A stretch of DNA of 64,000 bases from an uncultured Pseudomonadota bacterium (lineage in GTDB: Bacteria; Pseudomonadota; Alphaproteobacteria; UBA9219): NCBI GenBank assembly GCA_903919315.1, contig CAIXHP010000032.1, positions 1-64,000 of the forward strand. The letters run 5' to 3'. The notes beneath the pieces are model-generated. The model was not told where the DNA came from. It worked only from the letters and a program-made list of their open reading frames with translations, and did not search any database. Position 1 is the stretch's first letter. Every line of letters starts with the position of its first letter. The translations under genes and the position numbers were made by a program. This document shows, piece after piece, positions 49,758-58,696 of the stretch.

Positions 49758-51773
49758 TCAGGCGGGCGTCGTTTGCAAGGGAGCGGGGATGGAGGCGGCA
49801 CGCCGTAGTGCCAAAGCAAAGCCCCGCGGCGGCCTTGCCATCGGCTGTGGCTGAGATGCCATTGTGAACCGAACCGTAGCAGCGTGAGGCAGTGGCCTAT
49901 TCAGTGCCTGGCGATAAGCATCATCGGTCAACCTCTGGCCATTGATTTCCGCAGCTTCAACGCCGGACCAAAAATCAATGCGAAGAGATCGGCCAAAGTC
50001 GCCAAGCGTCGGCGCACGCCCGTCAGTCTTTTCCAAGCGATGCAAGACACCGTCCGCCCCGCCCACCACGATATAAGGCCACTCCTGATGCTCCGGCAAC
50101 TCGCGCCCATTCAAACGGGCCCCCATCCACATTTGCAAATGGGCCATCATGTTATGGCGCAGTTTGCCGCGCGTCGGCCCCGTAGTATCCGGATGCGGTC
50201 TTGTGTCCGTAAGGTCCTTACCCGCAGCCCGCATTGCCTTGTGCACGCCATGGTGCGCCTCGCCATGCCCATTCGCCTCGTGCATCGATTGGGTCACCAT
50301 CTGAACTTCGACCTCAAGTCCTTGTTCAGTCCCAAGCTGCTTGATAATCAGCCCGTCATGTATCGCGGCATAACCATTGGGTTTCGGCTTCGCGACATAG
50401 TCCTTGTGCCGGCGCGGCATAGGTTCAAAAGCGTGGATCAGCGCGTTCCTAAGCCCCTTCAATCGCGCATGATTCTGTCTAGCATTGATGTGCCCCTTCA
50501 ATGTAAAACTATCGGGCAAAACAAAACGAAACGCATAGATGTCGTAAATGCCCGTGATTCTGGCGTCAGGCGACAACCGATAAACCGGATAACACTTTTC
50601 ATCGAAATCCTTCTGCAGCTGTCGCATGGCATCATTATACGCGCCCGCGTTAAGCTCGCCTCTGTCCAATTGTCCCGCCAAAGCCTCGCGCGCGGAATCA
50701 AAGGCTTTTTCGTCATCCTCTCTCGGCATAACCAGAAGCTTTTGTTGAATCGACCAAGGGGCTTTGACCCGACCAGTCACCGAAGCGATGGAATCTGTGC
50801 CGAACCCTTGCCGTTCGAGTCCTGCCAAGATTTTTTCCTGAATAACGGCAAGATTCGCTTGCGCACGCATGGCATCAAGCTGCACCCGAATAGAGCGCTC
50901 CGCGTCCGGATCGAGTTGATGCAGCAACAGATGCTGCATTTCCCGCTGAATGGGTCGGAGGGTTTCCATTTCACCCACCAGCGGCAAATACATTTCCTGA
51001 ATATGAAGCCTCAGCAGCGTTCGCGCAGCCTCGTCCCCTCGCCCTTTTCCCATAACCCGGAGCTTTTCCAAAGCATCCGCGATCTTGATGAGCGCAACAC
51101 GCGCCGGATTTCTGGTGCCGAGCACCAAATCCTGTCCCAACGCGTATTGCGTCTTGTTAAATAAAATGTCCCTTCGGCGGAGCATGCCTTGAGCGTCAGG
51201 AATACGGCTGGTAATCGGCTGGCGGGTGATGCGGCTAACCTCCTCGACCATCGCCACAATCGGCGGGTGCGCGGCAAAGGTTTCCTGCACACGGCTGATG
51301 GGAATGATGTCATAGGCCACATATTCCTGCAGCAACGCGGCTATGACAGAAATGACTCGTTGCGCTTTTTGCGTTGACGCGCTGGACTGTGTTTTTCGAC
51401 CGCCGCGTGACGGTTCTGCCACCGCCGCATCAGGCTGGACGCGATCAATATTCATGGCGGCCACCGTCATGGCCACACGGAGGTCGCTCTCGAAAGTTCG
51501 ACCGTAGTCCAGTTCATGAGACTCAAGAGCCCGCGCCAATTTTCGAGGATGGTCGCTCTCTTCGATCAGATTGACAGCCTGCGTCACCAAGCCAACATCG
51601 CCGTCGATGCCGCGAATCAGATCATAAAGATCTTGCTTGCGAGGATGGAGCTTCTGACCAACGTCAATGACGAAACTGCCGATTCGACGCGCCAAAGCCG
51701 CCTGACCGTCATCGCCGCCAGAAGGAAGCGTCAACACATCATAAGCTCTGGTCGTTGACCTGCGTCGAGGCAT
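49758..51773 (-). CDS. divergent RSH-like protein, putative monofunctional (p)ppGpp-type synthetase
   Basis: 671 residues from ATG 51773 (AAGGG 9 bases upstream; GTG 51779 is too close). The synthetase domain (about 325-515) keeps the RSH catalytic pattern: 'GRVKAPWSIQQKL' (Arg335, Lys337, Ser341), 'IYDIYAFRFVL' (Asp411), 'RRHKDYVAKPKPNGYAAIHD' (Lys457, Lys464, Asn466, Tyr468, His472) and 'EVEVQMVTQSMHEANGHGEA' (Glu489, Gln491). The upstream helical region aligns with an HD domain, but 'LLHDTVEDT' is replaced by 'LLQEYVAYD' (149-150 Gln-Glu), so hydrolysis is unlikely; only Asp233 of the later motif remains. The first 130 and last 150 residues match nothing I recognise; no clear TGS or ACT domain. 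It sits between rpoZ and rsh. Confidence 0.8.
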   Translation of the reverse strand: MPRRRSTTRAYDVLTLPSGGDDGQAALARRIGSFVIDVGQKLHPRKQDLYDLIRGIDGDVGLVTQAVNLIEESDHPRKLARALESHELDYGRTFESDLRVAMTVAAMNIDRVQPDAAVAEPSRGGRKTQSSASTQKAQRVISVIAALLQEYVAYDIIPISRVQETFAAHPPIVAMVEEVSRITRQPITSRIPDAQGMLRRRDILFNKTQYALGQDLVLGTRNPARVALIKIADALEKLRVMGKGRGDEAARTLLRLHIQEMYLPLVGEMETLRPIQREMQHLLLHQLDPDAERSIRVQLDAMRAQANLAVIQEKILAGLERQGFGTDSIASVTGRVKAPWSIQQKLLVMPREDDEKAFDSAREALAGQLDRGELNAGAYNDAMRQLQKDFDEKCYPVYRLSPDARITGIYDIYAFRFVLPDSFTLKGHINARQNHARLKGLRNALIHAFEPMPRRHKDYVAKPKPNGYAAIHDGLIIKQLGTEQGLEVEVQMVTQSMHEANGHGEAHHGVHKAMRAAGKDLTDTRPHPDTTGPTRGKLRHNMMAHLQMWMGARLNGRELPEHQEWPYIVVGGADGVLHRLEKTDGRAPTLGDFGRSLRIDFWSGVEAAEINGQRLTDDAYRQALNRPLPHAATVRFTMASQPQPMARPPRGFALALRRAASIPAPLQTTPA

Positions 51774-51823
51774 AACCACAAACCCTTACCGCAATAGACC
51801 CAATTCCAAAAATACGGCTTCGC

Positions 51824-52231
51824 TTAATCCTTCACGTCAGCGTCTTCAAAGCTGGTCACAAGGCCGCTTTGGTCAGCATCGGATTCGACTTCTTCGGCAT
51901 CCAAATCTTCGTCGCCTTCTTCCTCGCCGCCGAGATCGGCGTTGATCCAGCTCTGCTGTTCGCCCGCCATCAGTTCAACGACTTCTTCTTCCGGTTGGTC
52001 GGGTTCAACGCGCTTCTGCAAACCCTTGACCAAGGTTTCATGCAGGCTCGCCAAATCCAGACGCTCCTCGGCGATCTCGCGCAAGGCCACGACCGGGTTT
52101 TTGTCACGATCACGCTCCAGCTTCAGCTCGGCACCGGATGCCAACGCGCGCGCGCGATGCGCGGCCAGCATCACCAACTCAAACCGATTGGGAATTTGCA
52201 GAACACAGTCTTCAACAGTCACGCGCGCCAT
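51824..52231 (-). CDS. rpoZ: RNA polymerase omega subunit
   Basis: 135 residues from ATG 52231. '[20 protein letters not shown]' and '[15 protein letters not shown]' are the omega signature; '[17 protein letters not shown]' follows. The C-terminal acidic tail (Glu/Asp-rich, residues about 85-135) is an alphaproteobacterial extension. Omega helps assemble RNA polymerase and forms part of a ppGpp-binding site in E. coli. rpoZ next to rsh is a usual order; here another gene intervenes. Confidence 0.95.
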   Translation of the reverse strand: MARVTVEDCVLQIPNRFELVMLAAHRARALASGAELKLERDRDKNPVVALREIAEERLDLASLHETLVKGLQKRVEPDQPEEEVVELMAGEQQSWINADLGGEEEGDEDLDAEEVESDADQSGLVTSFEDADVKD

Positions 52232-52481
52232 TTCCAAAAACCCCTGCCGATGAGAAGAAAATTCGCCTGCTTATCCGCATTACCTCTGATTGGAAGCAAA
52301 TTACCCCAAAAAGATATGAACAACGAAACAAACCAGCTTACCGCGTCTATACTAACCGTTTTTGTGAGTGCATGTAAAGCGTCGCTGCGTTATAATCATG
52401 CCGAAAGGTGGGGAGAATTTGTCAATCCCTGCCTTGCGGCTTAATTTTTCTTGGACTAGTTTTGTTTGTGGCCCTGATTCG
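52232..52481. other. intergenic region between divergent rpoZ and the NYN gene
   Basis: No gene is supported. It is AT-richer than the flanks and must hold the promoter of rpoZ and probably that of the NYN gene; no convincing -35/-10 pair stands out. The next feature, a long hairpin, begins at 52482. Confidence 0.4.
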
Positions 52482-52539
52482 GAGGCATTCTATATTCTCG
52501 GTTGCCTTTTTTTGGCAGCCTCGGTAGAATGAAAGCCTC
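52482..52539 (+). ncRNA. long hairpin upstream of the NYN gene (leader or small RNA candidate)
   Basis: Outer pairing: GAGGCATTCTA (52482-52492) with TAGAAT (52525-52530) and GCCTC (52535-52539), the two right segments split by a GAAA bulge. Inner pairing: GGTTGCC (52500-52506) with GGCAGCC (52514-52520) around a seven-T loop. It ends 69 bases before the NYN start. Such an ordered structure is unlikely from chance alone, but no known RNA family was recognised and no promoter is certain. Confidence 0.45.
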
Positions 52540-52608
52540 GCCTTTGAGCCTTGCGAGTCAGGCCGTTAAGCATGGTTAATATCGAGCTTCACACTGTATG
52601 AGGGTAAG

Positions 52609-53241
52609 ATGATATTCTATAAAGAAGAGCGGATGGCGATGTTCATCGACGGGGCCAATCTGTACGCCGCCGCACGGGGGCTCGGTTTTGACATCGATTA
52701 CAAGCGGCTTTTGGAACTCTTCGCCGGACGTGGTCGTCTGGTGCGGGCGTTCTATTACACCGCCCTCATCGAAAACGAAGAATACTCGCCGATCCGGCCG
52801 TTGGTGGATTGGCTGGACTACAACGGCTACGCCATGGTCACCAAGCCGACCAAGGAATTCACGGATGCCTTTGGCCGCCGCAAGATCAAGGGCAATATGG
52901 ACATCGAGCTGGCCATCGATGTCATGGAGATGTGCGAACACGTCGACCACATCATGATCTTCTCCGGCGACGGCGATTTCCGTCGTCTGGTCGAAGCGGT
53001 GCAACGCAAGGGTGTGCGCGTCAGCGTCGCCAGCACGATGCGCTCCTCGCCCCCCATGGTGGCAGACGAACTGCGCCGTCAGGCCGACAACTTCATCGAA
53101 CTGCAAGACCTGATGCCCCACATCGCGCGCGCGCGCGATCCGAACCAGCAACAGCAGCAGCCGGCAGGGAATCAACCCAACATGAAGGAAGTCGCCCAAA
53201 GCCTAGCGGCAACCCAAGAAGCCATCCAAGAAGTCGCTTAA
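52609..53241 (+). CDS. NYN domain (LabA/DUF88-type) protein
   Basis: 210 residues. The PIN-like NYN core is complete: 'AMFIDGANLYAAARGLGFDI' (Asp14 and Asn17), 'GNMDIELAIDVMEMCEHVDH' and 'IMIFSGDGDFRRLVEAVQRK' (DxD), with 'GVRVSVASTMRSSPPMVADE'. These acidic residues bind metal in predicted RNA-cleaving nucleases. The C-terminal tail is Gln-rich (about 180-187). Related alphaproteobacterial proteins are conserved near rpoZ/rsh; their target is unknown. A strong bidirectional terminator follows. Confidence 0.9.
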   Translation: MIFYKEERMAMFIDGANLYAAARGLGFDIDYKRLLELFAGRGRLVRAFYYTALIENEEYSPIRPLVDWLDYNGYAMVTKPTKEFTDAFGRRKIKGNMDIELAIDVMEMCEHVDHIMIFSGDGDFRRLVEAVQRKGVRVSVASTMRSSPPMVADELRRQADNFIELQDLMPHIARARDPNQQQQQPAGNQPNMKEVAQSLAATQEAIQEVA

Positions 53242-53259
53242 CCCGACCCACAAAAACCA

Positions 53260-53295
53260 AACGGCGAGCAACACCCCGTTGCTCGCCGTTTTTTT
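53260..53295 (+). terminator. intrinsic terminator after the NYN gene
   Basis: AACGGCGAGCAAC-ACCCC-GTTGCTCGCCGTT, a 13-bp perfect stem with a five-base loop, followed by T7 (53289-53295, two of them in the stem). Convergent to the DAHP synthase; its minus-strand side has an A-rich flank and may serve both genes. Confidence 0.93.
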
Positions 53296-53315
53296 ATGCG
53301 CCACGACAACGAGCG

Positions 53316-54698
53316 TCAGGACGCATCCCCGCCTTTCGCCCGCTTCTGCCGCGCAGTCTTCAAATGATCCGCCACCAGAAAGGCCATTTCGAGGGCTTGC
53401 GAGGCGTTCAACCTTGGGTCGCAGTGGGTGTCGTAGCGGTCGGCGAGGGTTAGCTCCGTCACCGCCGAGCTGCCGCCCGTGCATTCCGTCACGTCGCGCC
53501 CCGTCATCTCCAGATGAATGCCGCCGGGCCACACGCCTTCGGCATCGCACACGTCAAAGAACGCGCGCGCCTCAGACAGGACGCGGTTAAAGTCGCGCGT
53601 CTTATAGCCCGTGGCGGACATCTGCGTGTTGCCGTGCATAGGATCGGAACACCACACCACCGAACGCCCGGCTTGCTTCACCGCCCGCAGCAACGGCGGC
53701 AAGCACGACGCGACTTTGTCCGCCCCCATGCGTGTCACGAGCGTCAAACGCCCCGGCTCGTTGTCGGGATTCAACGCGTCGATCAAACGCAGCAGATCAT
53801 CCGTCGCCAGCGACGGGCCGCATTTGAGGCCAAGCGGATTTTTCACGCCGCGCAAAAACTCGACATGCGCGCCGTCCGGCTCCCGCGTGCGGTCGCCGAT
53901 CCACAGCATGTGCGCGGATACGTCGTACCAATCGCCGGTCGTGCTATCCACACGCGTCAAAGCTTCTTCATAGGGCAGCAACAAAGCTTCGTGCGACGTG
54001 AAAAGATCCGTCTCGCGCAACGCCGCCGAAGTGTCGCCGTTGATCCCGCAAGCGTCCATAAACTCCAACGCCTCGCCGATACGCCGCGCCAGATCTTGGT
54101 AGCGTTCGCCTTGCAAACTGCGCTCGACGAATCCCAAATTCCAGCGATGCACCTGATGCAAATCGGCATAGCCGCCCTGCGCAAAGGCGCGGAGCAGATT
54201 GAGCGTCGCGGCGGACTGGTTGTAAACCGAAATCATGCGCTCAGGGTCCGGCTGCCGCGCCTCCGACGTGAAATCCAGCCCGTTGATGATGTCACCGCGA
54301 TAGCTGGGCAGCGTCACGCCGTCGCGCGTCTCGGAGTCGTCCGAGCGCGGCTTGGCGAACTGTCCCGCCATGCGCCCCACCTTGACCACCGGAGTCGCGC
54401 CGCCATAGGTCAACACCACCGCGATTTGCAAGATGACGCGAAAAGTATCGCGGATATTGTTGGCGCTGAACTCGGCGAAGCTTTCCGCGCAATCGCCGCC
54501 CTGAAACAGGAACGCGTTGCCCGCCGCGACATTCGCCAGCGCCCGCTTCAAGCGCCGCGCCTCGCCCGCGAACACCAGCGGCGGCAAACGCGCTAACCGC
54601 GCCTCGGCTTCCTGCAAACGAACGGCATCACTATATACAGGCTGCTGCTTCGCGGTTTTGGCGCGCCAGCTGTCGGGAGTCCAATTATGCTGTGTCAT
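53316..54698 (-). CDS. aroG: class II DAHP synthase
   Basis: 460 residues, the size of plant-type (class II) enzymes. '[20 protein letters not shown]' and '[13 protein letters not shown]' near the start, '[20 protein letters not shown]', '[20 protein letters not shown]' and '[20 protein letters not shown]' are the class II signatures; '[20 protein letters not shown]' is the C-terminal metal/substrate region. It condenses PEP and erythrose-4-phosphate to start aromatic amino acid synthesis. ATG 54698; promoter not clear. A perfect 8+1+8 palindrome lies about 85 bases upstream (54783-54799). Confidence 0.96.
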   Translation of the reverse strand: MTQHNWTPDSWRAKTAKQQPVYSDAVRLQEAEARLARLPPLVFAGEARRLKRALANVAAGNAFLFQGGDCAESFAEFSANNIRDTFRVILQIAVVLTYGGATPVVKVGRMAGQFAKPRSDDSETRDGVTLPSYRGDIINGLDFTSEARQPDPERMISVYNQSAATLNLLRAFAQGGYADLHQVHRWNLGFVERSLQGERYQDLARRIGEALEFMDACGINGDTSAALRETDLFTSHEALLLPYEEALTRVDSTTGDWYDVSAHMLWIGDRTREPDGAHVEFLRGVKNPLGLKCGPSLATDDLLRLIDALNPDNEPGRLTLVTRMGADKVASCLPPLLRAVKQAGRSVVWCSDPMHGNTQMSATGYKTRDFNRVLSEARAFFDVCDAEGVWPGGIHLEMTGRDVTECTGGSSAVTELTLADRYDTHCDPRLNASQALEMAFLVADHLKTARQKRAKGGDAS

Positions 54699-54782
54699 GA
54701 CAAATAACTTTCATCAGTGTCGCGGCGTTTCCTGCCGACGGTTGAAAAAATTTGGATGTGTGGGGAAGAGTGAGCGCGCTGT

Positions 54783-54799
54783 TTCCGGTATTACCGGAA
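54783..54799. promoter_or_regulatory. palindrome upstream of DAHP synthase
   Basis: TTCCGGTA-T-TACCGGAA is a perfect 17-base dyad, spaced 85-101 bases before the aroG ATG. It could be an operator or chance; no T-run makes it a terminator. The rest of the 54699-54943 gap holds no recognisable gene. Confidence 0.4.
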
Positions 54800-54943
54800 C
54801 CAAAAAAAGCGCGCAAAGCCCCAACCACGCCCGACACAGGGGCGGCCAACACGCGAGGGGTTTGTCGCTTCAGTTCTCATGCCACGACCCTACCAAGGCG
54901 AAAGCCGAAAATCAAGCCGTTCTCCCGCACCGCAACATGCCCA

Positions 54944-56095
54944 TCAGTCCGGATAGCACACATAATACACCCAGCACGAGGTGCAGGCGGCATACTCGTC
55001 CTCGACCAGCCACTTCCCCGACAGATCAATGGGCTTCACATCTTTATAGCCGCAACGGCGAAGCTGCGCGATCTGCTGTTCAATCGTGATGTAATACTGC
55101 GCAATGCGGAAACCATGGGTGCCGTCGTTCACGATGGCGTATTCTTCACAGGTGTGTTCGAACTGCGCGGCCTTCGCCTTGTTGGCTTCCTCCTCGGCGT
55201 TGCGCGGCTGGCGATCGACGGTCTTGAGGTAATTTCGGTTGTGGGACGAAAACACCATCACCCCATCGGGCGCGACGACGCGGCGGAACTGCCTCCAAAC
55301 GCTCAAGCGCTCCTCATGCAAAAGACTGTCGATGCCGTTGAAGCTAAAAATCAGAAAATCGACCGAGGCATCGGCGAAACGCGACATATCCCGCGCATCG
55401 CAAATCTGGAATTTGTATTCGGGAAATTTGACGGCGCAATTGCGCACCATCGCCTCGGAATAATCCACGCCGAGATACTGGCGGCTCAGTTTCGTCAACG
55501 ACGGCGTCAACCGACCGGCACCAACGCCGATTTCCAAAATGCGCTTGCCCATGATGCTGGGTCCCATCTTCTCAAACAAGCTGGCTTCCACAGGATACAC
55601 GCCTTCCAAAACCGCATACTCCTGTGCGATCGTCGCGTCGCTCCAAAACGAACGATTGGTGGCATAAAAGCCCTCCGAAGCCGTCGCCGCCGTATCGTCT
55701 TGTCCCAGAAACGGTTCAGGATTCGCCAACGCTGCGTGAACGCGCGTGAGAACCTCCTGCCCCTCGGCGGTCAAACCCACATGCACAGCCGCCTGCTCCA
55801 TTACGCTCAAAGCATCGCTGGCACGGCCCGCCCCCAACAGCCTGTTCGCATACGACCAATAAAAAACGGCTTGGTTTGGCGCGACCTCGATGGCCTTGGC
55901 CATGAACGACAACCCCATAGCGGCGCGCCCCGTCTCGCAACACAGAACGCCGAGATTGTGATTGGCTTCGGGATGATCGGGCAGCGCCTGCAGAATGGCG
56001 CGATACAGTTGATCGGCCTCCCCCAACCGTCGTCCGCGATGACTATCGACGGCGCGCAACAGGGCTTCGTCGGCGGTGAGTTGCTCTTCGGCCAT
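54944..56095 (-). CDS. TPR-containing class I SAM methyltransferase
   Basis: 383 residues from ATG 56095 (AGGAG 9 bases upstream); the frame before it is not protein-like. About three tetratricopeptide-type helical pairs come first (residues 5-125: 'ADQLYRAILQALPDHPEANH', 'GLSFMAKAIEVAPNQAVFYW'), followed by a methyltransferase domain with motif I 'ILEIGVGAGRLTPSLTKLS' and 'YLGVDYSEAMVRNCA', and the late strand 'VMVFSSHNRNYLK'. The combination suggests methylation of a protein or polymer-bound target held by the TPRs, as in some flagellar and surface-glycan modifiers; the target is unknown. Confidence 0.75.
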   Translation of the reverse strand: MAEEQLTADEALLRAVDSHRGRRLGEADQLYRAILQALPDHPEANHNLGVLCCETGRAAMGLSFMAKAIEVAPNQAVFYWSYANRLLGAGRASDALSVMEQAAVHVGLTAEGQEVLTRVHAALANPEPFLGQDDTAATASEGFYATNRSFWSDATIAQEYAVLEGVYPVEASLFEKMGPSIMGKRILEIGVGAGRLTPSLTKLSRQYLGVDYSEAMVRNCAVKFPEYKFQICDARDMSRFADASVDFLIFSFNGIDSLLHEERLSVWRQFRRVVAPDGVMVFSSHNRNYLKTVDRQPRNAEEEANKAKAAQFEHTCEEYAIVNDGTHGFRIAQYYITIEQQIAQLRRCGYKDVKPIDLSGKWLVEDEYAACTSCWVYYVCYPD

Positions 56096-56365
56096 GACAC
56101 ACATCTCCTGAACGTTGCAGTCCCGGTTATCCGGACTGAAAATAGAGCCACGCCGTTTGCCGCAATGCAGCATCGCATGACGCAGTGCGAAGAAAGGTAG
56201 CGATAACCGGAACATCAATCAAGATAAGCGTTTTCTTGCATTTTTCTCATGATGAAAGTGCGTTCTGCACTTGACCTTTGGTGCGCGAATCGGGCCTACT
56301 GACCTCGCCGCAGCCCACTGTTTTTTTGCCCGGACTGATTCCTCGCAAACGACGCAGATGGGTAT
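56096..56365. other. intergenic region upstream of pflB
   Basis: No gene found between the divergent TPR-methyltransferase and pflB. TTGACC (56271-56276) is the best -35-like hexamer, but its -10 counterpart is poor. No convincing FNR box (TTGAT-N4-ATCAA) was found. A clear palindrome lies just downstream at 56366-56382. Confidence 0.4.
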
Positions 56366-56382
56366 GTTTGAACCGTTCAAAC
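56366..56382. promoter_or_regulatory. operator-like palindrome upstream of pflB
   Basis: GTTTGAAC-C-GTTCAAAC, a perfect 8+1+8 dyad, lies 40 bases before the pflB ATG. The single-base centre makes an RNA hairpin unlikely and favours a dimeric DNA-binding regulator. Its identity is unknown; it does not match the FNR consensus. Confidence 0.5.
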
Positions 56383-56422
56383 CCAGTCTCCTAATCGGCA
56401 TCAGATGGAAGGAAAAAGAAAC

Positions 56423-58681
56423 ATGACCGCCGTAATCAAAATTCCGGCCCCCGAAAAGTCATGGCGTGGTTTCGTTGGCGACGCATGGAAAATGTGCGTC
56501 GACGTGCGCGACTTCATTCAAAACAATTACACGCCCTATGACGGCGACGAAGCCTTTTTGGCCGGAGCGACAGCGCGCACCAAAAAGATGTGGGAAAAAC
56601 TCGCGGCCCCGCTGAAAGAAGAACGCGCGAAAGGCGTCCTCGACATTTCCACCGACAAACCCGCGTCGATCACGGCGCATGATGCCGGTTACATCGACCA
56701 AGACAACGAAGTCATCGTCGGCCTGCAAACCGACGCGCCGCTGAAACGCGCCATCATGCCGAACGGCGGTCTGCGCATGGTCGAAGCGGGCCTTGAAGCC
56801 TATGGCTACGACATGGATCCTGCGGTCAAGGAAACGTGGACAAAGCACAGAAAATCGCACAATCAAGGCGTGTTTGACGTCTACAGCCCCGAAATCGTCG
56901 CGGCGCGCAAATCCGGCATCATCACCGGCCTGCCCGATGCCTATGGCCGTGGCCGCATCATCGGCGACTATCGCCGCGTCGCGCTTTACGGCACCGACTT
57001 TCTGCGTCAGGAAAAACAACGCTCCTATCGCGAACTGGAAGACCAGGTCTTCGACGACAAGGTCATCCGTCTGCGCGAAGAAATGTCAGAGCAATGGCGC
57101 GCGCTCGACGAACTGAGACAGATGGCCGCGAAATACGGCTTCGACATCAGCCGCCCCGCCGAGACCGCGAAAGAAGCCATTCAGTGGACGTATTTCGCCT
57201 ATCTCGCCGCCGTCAAGGAACAGAACGGCGCGGCCATGTCGATCGGCCGCATCTCGACCTTCCTCGACATCTACATCGAACGCGATCTGAAGGAAGGCAT
57301 CCTGACCGAAGAAAAAGTTCAGGAGATGATCGACGATATGGTCATCAAGCTCCGCATCGTCCGCTTCCTGCGCACGCCCGAATACGACACGCTGTTCTCC
57401 GGCGACCCGACATGGGTGACGGAATCCATCGGCGGCATCGGCACGGACGGACGCTCGATGGTCACCAAGAGCAGCTTCCGCTTCCTGCACACGCTCTACA
57501 ACCTCGGCCCGGCCCCCGAACCGAACCTGACGGTTCTGTGGAGCCCGCAGTTGCCACGCGCGTTCAAGGATTTCTGCGCCAAGGTATCGATCGACACCAG
57601 CGCGATCCAATACGAAAACGACGACGCGATGCGCCCGCATTGGGGCGACGATTACGGCATCGCCTGTTGCGTGTCAGCCATGCGCATCGGCAAGCAGATG
57701 CAGTTTTTTGGCGCGCGCGCCAATCTGGCCAAAGCGCTCCTCTACGCCATCAACGGCGGTGTCGACGAAAAGACGGGCAAAAAGGTCGCCGACGGTTTCG
57801 AGCCGATCAAGTCCGACGTTTTGACCTACGACGAAGTGATGCCGAAGTTCGGTCTGATGATGGATTGGCTCGCCAAGACCTACGTCAAGGCGCTCAACTG
57901 CATCCACTACATGCACGACAAATACGCCTACGAACGTATCGAAATGGCGCTGCACGACCGCGACATCCTGCGCACCATGGCCTGTGGCATCGCGGGCTTG
58001 TCGGTGGCGGCGGACTCACTCTCGGCCATCAAGCACGCCAAGGTCAAAGTCGTCCGCAACGAGCAAGGTCTGGCAACCGACTATGTGATCGAAGGCGACT
58101 ATCCGGCCTATGGCAACAACGACGACCGGGCCGACGACATCGCGGTCTGGCTGGCCTCGAGCTTCATGGACAAGATCAAGGCGCAACCCCACTTCTACCG
58201 CGACGCGATGCCGACGCAATCCGTCCTGACGATCACATCGAACGTCGTGTACGGGAAAAAGACCGGCAACACGCCGGACGGTCGCCGCGAAGGTGCGCCG
58301 TTCGCGCCGGGTGCCAACCCCATGAACGGACGTGATGTAAAGGGCTTTGTCGCGGCGGGCGCTTCCGTGGCGAAAATCCCCTACAGCTGCTCGCTCGACG
58401 GCATCAGCTGGACGGCATCCGCAACGCCCGACACGCTGGGTCATACGGGCAACGAGCGCAAACGGAATCTGGCCAACTGCCTCGACGGCTTCGCGGCGGC
58501 AGGCGGGTTTCATGTCAACGTCAACGTCTTCAACCGCGACACGCTGCTCGACGCGATGGAGCATCCGGAACTGTATCCGCAACTGACGGTACGCGTCTCC
58601 GGCTACGCCGTGAACTTCGTGCGCCTGACCCGCGAACAGCAAATGGATGTGATCAGCCGCACTTTCCATCAAGCGATGTAA
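56423..58681 (+). CDS. pflB: formate C-acetyltransferase (pyruvate formate-lyase)
   Basis: 752 residues from ATG 56423 (GAAGGA 9 bases upstream), close to the 760 of E. coli PflB. The active-site pair is Cys415-Cys416 in '[20 protein letters not shown]', and the glycyl radical is Gly727 in '[18 protein letters not shown]'. It cleaves pyruvate with CoA to acetyl-CoA and formate without oxygen; oxygen destroys the radical form. It forms an operon with pflA 15 bases downstream. It is uncommon in alphaproteobacteria, so it may be acquired, though its GC matches the neighbours. Confidence 0.97.
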   Translation: MTAVIKIPAPEKSWRGFVGDAWKMCVDVRDFIQNNYTPYDGDEAFLAGATARTKKMWEKLAAPLKEERAKGVLDISTDKPASITAHDAGYIDQDNEVIVGLQTDAPLKRAIMPNGGLRMVEAGLEAYGYDMDPAVKETWTKHRKSHNQGVFDVYSPEIVAARKSGIITGLPDAYGRGRIIGDYRRVALYGTDFLRQEKQRSYRELEDQVFDDKVIRLREEMSEQWRALDELRQMAAKYGFDISRPAETAKEAIQWTYFAYLAAVKEQNGAAMSIGRISTFLDIYIERDLKEGILTEEKVQEMIDDMVIKLRIVRFLRTPEYDTLFSGDPTWVTESIGGIGTDGRSMVTKSSFRFLHTLYNLGPAPEPNLTVLWSPQLPRAFKDFCAKVSIDTSAIQYENDDAMRPHWGDDYGIACCVSAMRIGKQMQFFGARANLAKALLYAINGGVDEKTGKKVADGFEPIKSDVLTYDEVMPKFGLMMDWLAKTYVKALNCIHYMHDKYAYERIEMALHDRDILRTMACGIAGLSVAADSLSAIKHAKVKVVRNEQGLATDYVIEGDYPAYGNNDDRADDIAVWLASSFMDKIKAQPHFYRDAMPTQSVLTITSNVVYGKKTGNTPDGRREGAPFAPGANPMNGRDVKGFVAAGASVAKIPYSCSLDGISWTASATPDTLGHTGNERKRNLANCLDGFAAAGGFHVNVNVFNRDTLLDAMEHPELYPQLTVRVSGYAVNFVRLTREQQMDVISRTFHQAM

Positions 58682-58696
58682 GGCCACAGCTCATCC

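Noticed and set aside
49745-51779. The RSH-like gene as a pseudogene copy of rsh
   Set aside because: The frame is open for 671 codons, catalytic synthetase residues are retained and the flanking regions are unlike rsh; a decayed duplicate would show stops and closer similarity.
53251-53295. CRISPR-like or mobile-element inverted repeat after the NYN gene
   Set aside because: A single perfect 13-bp stem with a T-run is a standard intrinsic terminator.
56219-56365. FNR box in front of pflB
   Set aside because: Only partial matches such as ATCAATCAAG were found; neither half-site spacing nor symmetry fits TTGAT-N4-ATCAA.
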